The notes under the pieces are model-generated. The model made no database searches, was not told the origin of the DNA, and saw only the letters and a list, made by a program, of their open reading frames with translations. Positions 27,201-37,300 of a DNA stretch of 64,000 nt are shown one piece after another. The stretch spans positions 140,301,057-140,365,056 of the forward strand of contig NC_044277.2 in the NCBI RefSeq assembly GCF_004027225.2, in the 5' to 3' direction. The stretch comes from Strigops habroptila. Its lineage: Eukaryota; Chordata; Aves; Psittaciformes; Psittacidae. Made by a program: the position numbers and the translations under genes. Within the stretch, counting starts at the first letter, position 1. Each line of letters opens with the position of its first letter.

Positions 27201-30200
27201 AGTAAGAAAATACTTGGGTATGTCCTGGGTAGATTTATGTTTATCACCCAGGCTAGCAGGCTGGAGAAGCAGCAAGATCAATAAAATAAACAAGTAGCTT
27301 TAGATTAAAAAAGGAAATAAAATAGCTTCTGTCCTTTGCAAGCCTGAAACTGAAAGAAGATATACAATAATGCTGTATAGTTTTATGTGACAGTGCTAAC
27401 ATACTAAAATTTTATAGCTATTGTATTGGGGGGTGAGCTGAATAAATCAGTTCTGCCAAATGTTTATGTTATTTGCCCTGATACTACCTTATAGTATGCT
27501 TACCCTCCTTCTCAGTAGGTGGTAGAAAAGGAAGGGTAAAACTGTCAATTTAGTTGCAGCCAGGTCCTCTGAATTTGCATGTGAGTAATCTCACTAAATG
27601 GCAGTAAAGGTGCATGTATTCATGGGCACCTTCATTTTCACAGCTCTCAGTGATTTCCTTCTGAAAGTCCTTGAGGTTTAGATGCCTCAGCCACTGATGC
27701 AACTCCAGGCATTCAATGCCTCTTGTCTATTTGAGACCTCTTGTGTTGTACATAGAGACCTACTCAGGTTGGGTTCTTCAGGCTGAAACTGCTGCTTTCC
27801 TTCTAGCAGTTGGCTCTTCCCCCACTCTTAATGGTTGTTATAGCTCATTTTAACAGCAAATTTTAAAACATTATTACCATGCTCCTTACTTTGTCCTCCA
27901 TTTTGTTGGGACCTTCCAATTTACATTAGATATTTGTTCTCTCTTTCTAAGTGCCATTTTGTTGCGTTTGAAATCATCTTCATGTCCCTCTGAGGCACCA
28001 TGGTAAAAATCTTTAATGTGCCTTTTGTCTTTCAGATCTCACTGGTGGTTGGATTTATCAGTGTGAATAACTCTCCATGGACAGACTACAGTGTATACAG
28101 CTACTTTCAGATTGTGACCATGTGCGACTTGGTTATGATTTTGTTCTTCTACATTATCCACATCTTCAGAATCTACAGGAAGCTCACTTGCGTTAGCTGG
28201 CCGCTTGCGGTAAGCCACTTGGATGGTCTGGGTTCCTTGCCTCTCTTATGGGTTGATGGCTCAATTACATAGTCCATTTTCTTGTGCTATTACACAATGA
28301 TAGGCTGTCTTCCTATATAATATATAGGAACATAATTCTTTTTTGTCTTGTATACAAATCCTTTTGTTGCTTTTGTTATTAGTATTCAATTCAGCACATG
28401 CTGTAATTGTTATATTTTTTAAGCCGATTTGAATCTGATCCTGCCCTCCTTCACACAAATATCAATCCAGATTTACTCCAGGGAAGGCAATAGTGTTATT
28501 CTGAGACAATTGAAAAGAAGCTAGTGATTATCAAGCCTTCAGCAGATGGGTCCTCGCTCGGGTTATTTATAGTAGCTAAGAGATCGGTAGAGTACCAAAT
28601 CATAACATCAGAATTCATGTACTACATCCTGTCCCTGTTAAATAAAGTCTGTGACTGCTATTTAAGTCAAGTGTGTCTCTTTTTGGTATGGTTTTAGGTA
28701 ACTTAAACAATAGCAAGAAATAGGAGCCTCAGCCTAATTGTCATAGCCTGGGCATTCCTGGGATATCTTGCAGGATGTTCCTGCCTCGTTCCTGCATTTC
28801 CCCTGCACATCCATCTCTCAAATCCTAGCAGAGAACTAACAAGCAGCACAGAAAATGCGAGACCTGAACTTCCTCAGTAGCTTTGGGTCAGGTCGTTTAA
28901 CAGAAGAGTCCTGCATCCTAGTGTGGGATGACAGATTTTAATAACCCTGTAGAACATATCTCCCTTATGTGCATAGTAACACGTTAGTTCCGCAGAGGAA
29001 GGACCAAACGCATGGGGAAAGCCAACTGGAGAGATATAGAGGGATTTTGAAATCCAGGAAGTGGTTGGATGGTGTTTAATGGAAACTGTGTAAGTAGTTT
29101 ACAGATCTAAGAGAACTGTTTGTCCATCCATCCACTTCTACCCAGAGGGAAAACATTGATTTTTCTTTTTAGTTGAAGAATATGATTATACTTGCACCCC
29201 TTCTTGTTTTCTCAAATGTGTACCACCACTATCTGTCTCTAGAAAGTACTTATTTATCTGAGATAATACAGATGCAGGGATTGAAATAAGCTAATGAATG
29301 ATGGGTTTGGAAAGCAGCATTTAATGTGTGCATTGCTGTAACAGGATTATGCATAGGCTGCTTTTGTTTCTTCTTGTGTGTTTAATCATTCCTAAATGTT
29401 CCAGAGTCACTAGTGAGTTTGAGGCACTGCAGTTTATGGCTACTCAGCTTCAGATAGCTGTATGGAATGTGATGCTTGAACACTGGTGCTCTTTTACAAC
29501 CAACCTCCTTTTCAGTCACATATATAAGTATCTTTAGAACAGAATAGGAAGACCTGTAAAAGACTGGGAAATTACAGCTAATGTTTGGCCAAGTTTCCTG
29601 GCAGGGTTCTCTACATTGCAGTCAGGGGTGTGATTTGCAGTGGGTAGAGTTGCAGTTGTTCATCACTGACAGCTTTTAAAGCTGGGAAGTATTTCTCCAG
29701 AGGGGCACTCTCCTGGTCATGCCAGAGCTTGGTTCTCCACCTAATTTATCCTTTGAGGATTCTTTTGCACCTTTGCCTGTCCCTTGGATTCCTCTAAAAT
29801 AGTGGCCTGTGTATACTGTACACTGCTTTATTTGGTGTCCCTAAGGAGGCAATGGCATGCCTGCTTTGCCTGCCACATTGTGGACTAGTCAGAGAAGCCT
29901 CCTTACAAAAGTATTTTAATCTAGCAAAAGCAAGAGTTTAGATCTTGATTACCTCAAACAAAGTCACAAATGAGGAACGTAAGTTGCAGTCTCAGAGCCT
30001 ACTTTATGGCAAAGATCCTCCTCAGCTGCTTATAAACACCTGAGCAAAGGGAAACTGTGCTATGGTATAACAGACTACCTTCCAGGATTTCCTTGGACAA
30101 TTTCCTTTTGGAACTATATTCCCTCTCCTTTGTTTAGGGACAGAATCCCTCCTCTCCCTTATACATGGCATTTGCTTTGCTCATGCTGCTAGTGCAACGC

Positions 30201-32587
30201 AGATAAAGTAAGCACTCCTGCCCACCCCACTATGCAAAAGAAACAACCCATGTTCAGTTTGCAAACACTCATATTGGTTGCTGTAACCTTTGTGAGGATT
30301 TGTAATCTAAATCCATAGAAAACCCCTACTTACAACAAGGTAAAATTGACTCCTGGACTGATGCTTGTCACACCAGAGAAGAGTTCACACGTGGTGCCTC
30401 ATTGATCTCTCGGAAAAGCCCATGGCATCATGTTTTACTGCAGCCACCCTTGCAGACTTAGGAGCCTGGGTGTTGGTTATGAGTGTCTGCGTAGTTGTGC
30501 TTTTCATGGCTTCCCTTCTGCTTCCAGTCTTGGTTGATGTAAGCTGCTAGGAAATCCAGCAGTAGATCCACTGCTTACTTTCTGAGATTATCAGAAGTAG
30601 GAGCATTTGGTTTTCCACTTCAGCTATTTATTGCCATTTCATATAGGCTAGAGAGATATGCCCTTAAGGCTTCTTCCTTCCTCCAGAACTGTCTCTTTAA
30701 GTACAGTACATACTTGATGCTTCACCCTCAGTAATGTACCATGTTGAATTGAAAGGATTGCATCCATACCAGTAAGTAGATCTTATTACAGTGACATTAG
30801 TAGACCTGAAGGTTGGCCCTTTTTGAACAGAAATTCAGGTAAGGTACAAAATCCACTCACAAGGTGAGTGTCTCCCTCCCTTCCTCTCCTCTCCCCCTTT
30901 TTTCTTCTTTTGACTGGTGTTTTGTCCTCCGGGTTTGAGTAACCTCTGCAACTTGTTTTCATTTGAGGCATATCAGAATGCTTTCCTAATAAGTTTCCCT
31001 TCTGATGCAGGCTGTGCTTGTCTTTCCAGGAGTTTCTTCATTATCTAATTGGTACAATTCTGCTTCTCATTGCATCGATTGTAGCAGCATCCAAGAGTTA
31101 CAATTTGACTGGACTTGTGGCTGGAGCGGTAAGACTGTTTATTAGTCTTGACACTTTTTTAATTGCCATATATATATTAAGTAGGACATTGGAAATCTAT
31201 TACTTGTAATTTTATTTTCTTACGAACTTGCCTTGCTTGTGTCTTGGTTGGGTGAACTACCTCCTAGCTCATTCAGTGAATGCTCTGTAGCACAATGCCA
31301 GCAGAAAAATTTTGTTGTGAGACTCCAGACTCACCATTAAAGTAGGTATTTGTCCTGTCAGAGAGTTGAAACCAAAGGCCTCTGCTTTAACTCATAGGAA
31401 CTAATGTGTTTAGGAAAAGAATTCAGACAATTCAGTTTTGACAAATGGCTGTTGCAGCAGCTAGAAGTTACTGAAAGGATTTCACCCCAGTCTTCAGCTT
31501 CTGACACCTCCTGCTCCTGAACAGAGCCCTTTTCAAGATCATTTCTCCTGAGCTAAAAGCCACTGGGGTTATGGGCTGACTTACTGAAAGATACTCTCTG
31601 CCTCTGTTGGCTGGAGGGCTTGAGAGAGAGAGGCATGACTTCTGAGTGTGGGCAGCAGCAGGACCTGAAACACAACTCCTCCAGAATAAAGAATTACTTT
31701 CCGAAACTTAGTCCTGATGATGTAAACAGACTAGAAGGCTTGTTTTACCTGGCTTGTTTACTTGGCAGATGGCAGGGAAAGACGTGATTGAATGGGGCAG
31801 TAAAAGAACAGTAATCAAAGGTGCGAGAAAAAGTCTTTATTGCAGAACCCTAGCGAGAAGTCTAGAAGGAGAGACTATGCTGCTGTCCAGCTTTTTCTCC
31901 CCCCTTGTATATGACTGACAGTCTTTCTGTCATTGTTTTGACAAGACATAACTGCTTATTATACGATGGGAATGTTTATGTTTTTATTATATTGGCAGAA
32001 TGGAGTAAAAAAAAATCACTTTTTTGAGTCTGTTATTGTAAAATACAGAGCTGAATGTACAGGAATGTCTGTACATTCATGGAATATGTGTCATCTAATG
32101 TTCTATATGTATTTGTGGTTTGTTTGTTTTCACCTCCAGACTTTTGGGTTCCTAGCTACCATCCTTTGTGTTTTAAGCATATGGTCATCCTACAAGGTTT
32201 CGTGCATCACGCAGTCAACCAGTAAGTATCACACTTTGTAACTGCAGGAATGCTTCCCAAAATGAATATTTATACTTTCTGCCACAGGGCTGTGTCTGCC
32301 TGGAAGGATTTATTAACATCCTGTTCCTTGTAACTCAGAATTACTCACAAAGCAATAATTCCATATTTTCTGTCAACACAGACATTTCACAACTACTGAC
32401 AGCTGCTAACTAATTACAAGAGCAAAATAACTTGCTTCTAGCAAGTGGTGAATCTATCAGTGCTTCCTCTTCTCCCTCTCCCACCCCCTACCAAAAGGTT
32501 TCCTGTGTGTTCCTTAATCAAGTAGATGAATGTGTTTGTGGCAACACAAATGACACTGTCTTCCTTTTCAAAGATGCATCTGTATGA
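8906..32587 (+). CDS. CMTM7: CMTM7, complete (five coding exons)
   Basis: The gene encodes CKLF-like MARVEL transmembrane domain protein 7. In mammals it links the B-cell receptor to BLNK, supports B-1a cell development and promotes Rab5-dependent EGFR traffic. Coding exons are 8906-9067, 28036-28209, 31030-31128, 32140-32221 and 32574-32587; all introns are GT-AG. The joined product has 176 residues (human 175). A Ser/Ala-rich cytosolic N-terminus starts MSHGA as in human. Membrane segments lie near 48-64, 77-98, 115-133 and 144-164. Shared stretches with human include SYF(Q/E)-VT-CDL-MIL in exon 2, [15 protein letters not shown] in exon 3 and SCITQST in exon 4. An N-L-T sequon (N137) sits in the second extracellular loop, where human has N-Q-S. 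The start was chosen because of the human match, the GCC before ATG and the CpG island. Confidence 0.96.
12022..12107 (+). promoter_or_regulatory. long polypyrimidine tract ending TTTTTGCAG
   Basis: About 85 bases are almost pure C and T, including C12 (12067-12078) and C8 (12080-12087) separated by one T. It closes with a textbook acceptor, AG at 12106-12107. A GTGAGT donor-like site follows at 12193-12198. A cryptic exon 12108-12192 is possible; read on from CMTM7 exon 1 it meets TAA at its third codon. It may equally be a simple repeat. Confidence 0.45.
19144..19722 (-). mobile_element. CR1 LINE 3' end with part of ORF2
   Basis: On the minus strand this reads as the C-terminal part of the CR1 reverse-transcriptase ORF, with the blocks [28 protein letters not shown] and [10 protein letters not shown], then the CR1 3' UTR up to a terminal AGAATCAC on the plus strand. 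About 150 codons are uninterrupted before a frameshift near the LPRGVVELP block. The 5' end is missing, the usual truncation of LINE inserts. It is antisense to CMTM7 in intron 1. Confidence 0.92.
22140..22157. repeat. 18-bp perfect palindrome
   Basis: TTTCTATAT is followed directly by its reverse complement ATATAGAAA. It lies about 180 bases from the solo LTR in CMTM7 intron 1. It is AT-rich, so it may be a simple-repeat by-product. Confidence 0.75.
22340..22915 (-). mobile_element. solo LTR of an avian endogenous retrovirus
   Basis: On the minus strand the element starts TGTACTGGGTGTAGTTGGGA and ends GGGGTTAACCCACTGCA, giving canonical TG...CA ends about 576 bases apart. Blocks I know from common avian LTRs are visible: the GTTGATAACAC region, the GGCCAAAGGGATATTCC region upstream of the promoter, a TATAAG box (plus-strand 22629-22634) and the GGGTTAACCCC end. 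No internal retroviral genes flank it, so it is a solo LTR left by recombination. No clean target-site duplication is visible at these ends, so the limits could be off by a few bases or mutated. Confidence 0.75.
24834..25323 (+). mobile_element. CR1 LINE internal fragment (reverse transcriptase region)
   Basis: On the plus strand it reads [19 protein letters not shown], then the SQHGFTKG block, a frame break, the block around NIFINDLED, and stops inside the FADD catalytic box. It covers the fingers and palm of the CR1 reverse transcriptase without the LINE 3' end. Several frameshifts and stops show it is dead. It lies in CMTM7 intron 1, in sense. Confidence 0.9.
26942..26965 (+). other. G-quadruplex motif in CMTM7 intron 1
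   Basis: Four runs of GGG are separated by loops of 4, 6 and 2 bases on the sense strand, followed by a T tract. This meets the usual G3-loop(1-7) rule. It could fold in the pre-mRNA or DNA; function is unknown. Confidence 0.65.
28036..28209 (+). CDS. CMTM7: CMTM7 coding exon 2
   Basis: The exon has 58 codons in phase 0, from ISLVVGF to CVSWPLA. The acceptor is TTTGTCTTTCAG and the donor GTAAGC. It encodes the rest of membrane segment 1, the first extracellular loop ([11 protein letters not shown]), segment 2 and the cytosolic turn [13 protein letters not shown]. An N-N-S sequon in the loop is followed by Pro, which usually blocks glycosylation. Confidence 0.96.
28210..31029 (+). other. CMTM7: CMTM7 intron 2
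   Basis: The intron is 2,820 bases, from GTAAGC to TCTTTCCAG. It has a compact inverted repeat at 28310-28330; no transposon or exon is recognised. Confidence 0.9.
28310..28330. repeat. 10-bp perfect inverted repeat, 1-nt centre
   Basis: The arm TTCCTATATA (28310-28319), one central A, and the exact reverse complement TATATAGGAA (28321-28330). It lies 100 bases downstream of the CMTM7 exon 2 donor. It may form a cruciform in DNA; an RNA hairpin would need a few central bases unpaired. Confidence 0.8.
31030..31128 (+). CDS. CMTM7: CMTM7 coding exon 3
   Basis: The exon has 33 codons in phase 0, from EFLHYLIGT to LVAGA. The acceptor is TCTTTCCAG and the donor GTAAGA. It encodes membrane segment 3 and the second extracellular loop with the SYNLTG sequon. 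Both edges are phase 0, so skipping keeps the frame and gives a 143-residue product; the shorter human CMTM7 isoform (142 residues) differs by the same 33 residues. Confidence 0.96.
31129..32139 (+). other. CMTM7: CMTM7 intron 3
   Basis: The intron is 1,011 bases, GTAAGA to CACCTCCAG. It holds an inverted repeat at 32053-32078 close to the acceptor. No transposon is recognised. Confidence 0.9.
32053..32078. repeat. 10-bp perfect inverted repeat near CMTM7 exon 4 acceptor
   Basis: GAATGTACAG, a 6-base loop GAATGT, and the exact reverse complement CTGTACATTC. The stem ends 61 bases before exon 4, in the zone where branch points and splicing regulators sit. In the pre-mRNA it could form a stable hairpin. 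Confidence 0.8.
32140..32221 (+). CDS. CMTM7: CMTM7 coding exon 4
   Basis: The exon is 82 bases: 27 codons from TFGFLATIL to SCITQST plus one base of a split codon. The acceptor is CACCTCCAG and the donor GTAAGT. It encodes membrane segment 4 and the start of the cytosolic tail. Failure to splice would add KYHTL and a stop soon after. Confidence 0.95.
32222..32573 (+). other. CMTM7: CMTM7 intron 4
   Basis: This short 352-base intron runs from GTAAGT to CCTTTTCAAAG. No repeat is recognised. Confidence 0.85.
32574..32587 (+). CDS. CMTM7: CMTM7 coding exon 5 (14 coding bases)
   Basis: The coding part is only 14 bases: two bases completing the split Asn codon, then Ala-Ser-Val and TGA (32585-32587). 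The joined tail ITQSTNASV matches the human tail ending QSTDAAV, which is how it was found. The acceptor AAAG is weak but follows a pyrimidine stretch. The exon continues into the 3' UTR. Confidence 0.88.
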
Positions 32588-34345
32588 CTCCTTCATCTCT
32601 GCAAGACGTCTGCCTTATGAAACAGGATACCAAAGAGGAGCGGCCACTACTGAGGAAAGAGCATGGGTATTTTGTTACTAGCTTGGACAGCCAGTAGCTT
32701 TTGAAGACCTACCTGAATGCCTATGCAAAAGAATATTGTGAACCAAAGTCATTTTGCTCCCCACGCTTCACCCCCCCTCAAAGAAGTTTATAATGGAAAA
32801 ACCTGCTTTTTATGAGCTTTACAGAGAAAGACAATTTCTGTCTCATAAGCTGGACTGTGGTCACTTCCAGCTATTTGCAATAAGTAAGTGCATTTAAAAC
32901 TCATCTGGAGAGTCATTTGGTTCTCCTTTCAGAGCGATGGAAAAAATGCTTCTGATTTCCTCCATCTGTTTAGAGAAGGGAAATCCTGCAAATTCCTACC
33001 TGATTCTTAACTTCCAAGGATGATTTGTTCAACAAAGGAACTGTTACAAACTGATGTGTGCCTGGATAAGCTGACCCAAGTCTTTGTTACCTCTTTCTAT
33101 GAGAACTGTAGACTTTTTCTAACATCAGCCGGCATCAGAAATTGCAAACTGCAACTTGAATACATCATTGCCAACAACCCCTTCTAGCCCCAACAGGACA
33201 TGATGAAATCAGGTTTTTTCTCCATGAATTTTTACAGGTTATTAACTATCAAAGATTATTCTTAAAAGCTTCCCCCTGCAAAATGCAGGAAAATACATGC
33301 CCAGGAATGTGTGTTTAATGTTTTGTGGGATCTTTTTTATTTTCCCTTTTCAGAAATACTCATTTGTATTTGTATTTGAAAGACCTGTTCTGTAGAAGAT
33401 TTCTGTGCATCTCCTACAAATTATTCTCTTTGGAGTCTACCAGTGTTTATGGAAAGCCCATTGTGAATGGAGCAATATGCTGCTTTCTCTCTCTTACATG
33501 TGGTTTGTCCCTTCCTCTGCCTCTGCTGAGATCTGTGCTTTTGGAGACTCTGCCCAGAGCCTGCACAGGCAGAGCAGTTTTGTCCAACCTGGTATTGTCT
33601 TGAAGTTCTATGTAACTTCAAGGCTGAGACAATGTCTTCTTGGTACCTTTGTCTTTCTCTCCTTCTGCAGTCCATCATCTCTGGTGAGCTGGAAATTCTT
33701 TGTAGGAAAAGGCCCCTCCTCCTTTGTGTTTTGCCTTTCATGTCTAGCTGTGAAGTAGAACTTGTACTTACAAGTAGGTCTCTTCTGTCAGGGCCACTGC
33801 ATGACGGTGCAGCAGGTTTCTGCAGAAAGCAGGATTCGTACAGTTTACCAGGTCCAGTCTGGAGGAAAAAAGCATTTTCTGTCCTACTCTGCATTTTCCT
33901 ATTTGTCTGACATTCTGTGTAATTTAATGGTCCTCTCAGAAAATGCTTTTTGTGCCTCATTGCTGTTTGTTGTCACCTGATTTTTTTTCTCTCATCCTTA
34001 TATATATATCTTTACTTTTATTTTTTTTCTTTACTCTTTGACAAAAAACCTCAAAACTGGCCAACTGCTAAGGTGTCAAAAAAATTGAGTAAGTAACTCA
34101 GTAGCGACTGAGCAGATAACCTAGAAGGGTAGAGATCCCCCTCTTCACAGTGCATAGTTGCTGTGATTCTTCCCGCTGTTCCTTTTCATAAGTGCTCTTT
34201 TTACAGCAACACAGAGCAGGAAACAATTTGAAAGTGCAAAAGTCTGCTGTTTGTGGATGAAGACACATATATTCACTCAAAGATAAACTGCTTTGACATT
34301 AACATAGAGGATTACTCAAATAAAACCATGTAACAGGCACTTTTT
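32588..34345 (+). other. CMTM7: CMTM7 3' UTR (probable extent)
   Basis: No AATAAA occurs after the CMTM7 stop until 34319, followed by T-rich sequence, which suggests a 3' UTR of about 1.75 kb. A later signal at 35666-35671 would extend it by about 1.35 kb. No recognised repeat interrupts this stretch. Confidence 0.5.
34319..34324 (+). promoter_or_regulatory. CMTM7: candidate poly(A) signal, CMTM7
   Basis: This is the first AATAAA downstream of the CMTM7 stop codon, with T-rich sequence and TTTTTATGTTATT shortly after. The assignment rests on position alone. Confidence 0.5.
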
Positions 34346-37300
34346 ATGTTATTAATTTCATATTGACTATTTTTGATTTCTTTTAAATGTCCAACTTTGG
34401 TCTGTTTCTCTGCCCCATCCCTTCAGATGACATATTTTGTGTTTGATCAGAAGTGAATTGCTTTTTTCTTTTTATTGACCTGAATTGAGCATGCCTCAAA
34501 AGTGTTCTGGCTTAAGAGAAGAGACATCCTTTTCAGCTAGTGATCCACTGTCAGCAGTCAGTGACAGCTCAGGCTTCCTTGCCCTGCCAGCACAGGACTG
34601 GTCCAAAGGATGTACATGACAAAGGACTTCATTCTGGGTACTTTGAGTGACAATACCTGCAGAAGAAGGTGTACACCCATATATAGCTATATGTATTTTT
34701 TTGCAACAGGGGTGCTTGAGCACCAGTTCTCCTGCCAAGACTGACTTAACTACAGTTTTTGGAAACCAGTGCTCTGACTTTAATTTGGACTGACATGGTA
34801 GATATTTAAGGATACAACCTCCTCTGTTTCCCCAGAGGAAAGTGCTCTATTTCTCCTTCACCTCCTGAGATATCACCTCAGATAGATAGTAGGCATCTTC
34901 CTACAAGCTTTAACCCCTCTTGGCAATCCTTGGGAAACCAGTGTTCTCCTGCACACGGTGTGAATGTGTCTGAGACCTCAGCGCTGCTGTGACAGTGTGG
35001 AGAAGCACCTGCTAAGGATTGGGGCTGGAGCCTGAGCTTGCTCTGAAGAAAAGGCTGGAATCGTGCCCCCTCTCCTGGCACTACACTAGCATCTCTTTTT
35101 CAGCCTCCCACAACACTCTGGTGCTTGTCACCATGTGGGGAAAAAAAAATTAGGGGGAATTTCATGCAGTCTGACAACCAAAGAATCTTTGAACAGTGCT
35201 CTGTGATCGTCCAAAGAATATGTTTTGCTGCAAGTGCACTTGTTTATACTGGATCAAGATAAGTAAGTACAAGTTCCCTTTTGGGTTTTGTGCCTATTGA
35301 TAGGCCTAAGGTATGCCTGCAGCTTTTGCTGTTATGACAGACAGGGCTGGGTCCATAGACCTGCCAGATGCTCTTAATGCAGAATGCTTTCAGGCTGGAA
35401 AACCGACATCTCTGCTGCCAAAGCTTCCTCGCTTCCTGCAAAGCCTCCTTGTGAAACATGCCTACCAAGAAAAGCACAGGTTTTGCTGGTATCACCAGCT
35501 CTGCCGGGGGTCCTTGAATGACAGCTCCATCTGGCAGGGACTTTGGCACCCCACTACTGTAGCTCTGCCAGCAAAAGTGTTTTAAGTCTCCTTCGGTGTC
35601 AATCTTTTTCTGAAAGCTCCGTCTGTCTGCAGCTTTGTCAAATACGGGATTCCAGCTGTTTTAGAAATAAACTATGTTCGCAATTGGGATGGTGTAACAG
35701 CTTTGAGAATCACATTGTTGTCTTGCTCATTTTTGTCCTTCCTCTACTAGAGCGGTGACTTTCTCTCTAAGGAGTGTCAGAATACACCCTGTAACTGGAG
35801 CCACAGCCAACGAGAGGCAGGAGCCACAGAAAAACTGTTGCCTTGCCATTGTGTTTTGACGTGCCCGTCTCTGACTATCCCACCCAAAGGCCTTCCATCC
35901 TCTTCAGCTCCAAGATGACTGTAGTATAGCCTTTGAGCCAACACAGGTAGAGTTTGGGGTTCAGTTTTGCTGAAAATCAAAATCTAAATGTTGGGAGAAA
36001 GAAAGTAGGTAGTACAAACGTTCATACTGAATGACAACAACAGAAAATCCTGATGTTCTTGCTCTGGGGACTTGAGGTAAGTTAGAGAGTGAATAGTGCT
36101 TTTGTTGGGTAGAAACTGGGAAGATGAGAAGGGGAAATGAAACTTTTTTTAAAAGAGGAAGGGTAGTTTTGGAAAGCTTGGGGACCACAGTTCTGGATGA
36201 AGGCACTGCAGGTTAAGTGATAACTTGCACACTTTTTCTGTTGCTCTGAAATGGTTGTGTTTTGCATTGTGTGAACTATGAAGGAATGGATTCCTTGCTC
36301 CTAAAAGACTTTGGGAACAAATCACTGTGGAATATAGGGGGGATACTTGAATAATGGGTAATGGCAACTTTTAGAGAAGGAGGAGGGGGAGAAGGGGTGT
36401 TGGATGATGCTCCAGGGAAGAGGACTAGGGACCTACTAGGACAAAAAGGAGTAGAAGACAAGAAAGCAGGTACAAATGTTAGTAGAAAGCTTATGAGAGA
36501 AGAAACTAATGTGAGCACATTATGCACTAATAGAAATGCTGGCAGGTATCAACAGTTTCTGTCAGGGTCAGTATTTAAAGAGCAGACCTGCCTGGAATGA
36601 TACAAAAGTCTCTCTTCTGCTTGCCTGCTGTGTGCATTTCATGCCTTGTGTCTGGGATTTTCTTCTGCTGCTAAAGCTGCAGGTGGATGCACTAAACCTG
36701 ACCCAGAGGCTGTGGAACAGAGTGTCAAGCTGCCACATGTTCTGCCCTGTTTAACTTAAAATTGCTCAGAGCTCCTCTATTCTTAGAGACAGCATGGGGC
36801 AAAACGCTGCTGCTGAACGTGAGAGGCTGTGTGCTGGCCATCCCTCCAGCTAGGGGCAAAAGTACAGATCTGCTCTTAGACTGAGTGTCATCTGAGAGCC
36901 AAGGAAAGCTGGGCTTATGTAGCTTTGGACCCTACTGAGCTTGACACAGGGCTGGCATCCATGAGGTGTGTGAGACAGGGAGAAGTGGGTACCAGAGAAA
37001 GGGTGTGCGAGAGGCCCACATCCTGTTCTTTCTGTCAGCGGAGATTTACACCCAGGTGGCAGGAGAGCCCTCACCATAAAGCTCTAGGGTGTTCTTAAGC
37101 CACCCTCCTGTTCAGGCTGTTTCAGTTTTCAGACTAGACCAGGTACCATGCCTTTGGCTTACCTTTCACAGGGCTGCACGCTTGTGAGGCCATCCTGCTG
37201 GGAAAAGGCAGCTCTTGTTTAAACCTCCTACATGGAAGCAGGTCGGAAAGTCACACTGGTGCTTGTAATCGTCCTCTCCTGGAGAAGGATGATTCCTTTT

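Larger units (their letters stand above)
9068..28035 (+). other. CMTM7: CMTM7 intron 1 (18,968 bp)
   Basis: This large first intron runs from GTAAGG to TTTGTCTTTCAG. It contains CR1 fragments at 19144-19722 (-) and 24834-25323 (+), and a solo LTR at 22340-22915 (-). It also has a strong isolated acceptor-like tract ending at 12107 and a G-quadruplex motif at 26942-26965. No additional exon with family resemblance was found; the rest is unremarkable AT-rich DNA. Confidence 0.9.

Noticed and set aside
33421-33960. 179-codon minus-strand frame downstream of CMTM7
   Set aside because: No family resemblance, antisense to the likely 3' UTR, and no splice or codon support.
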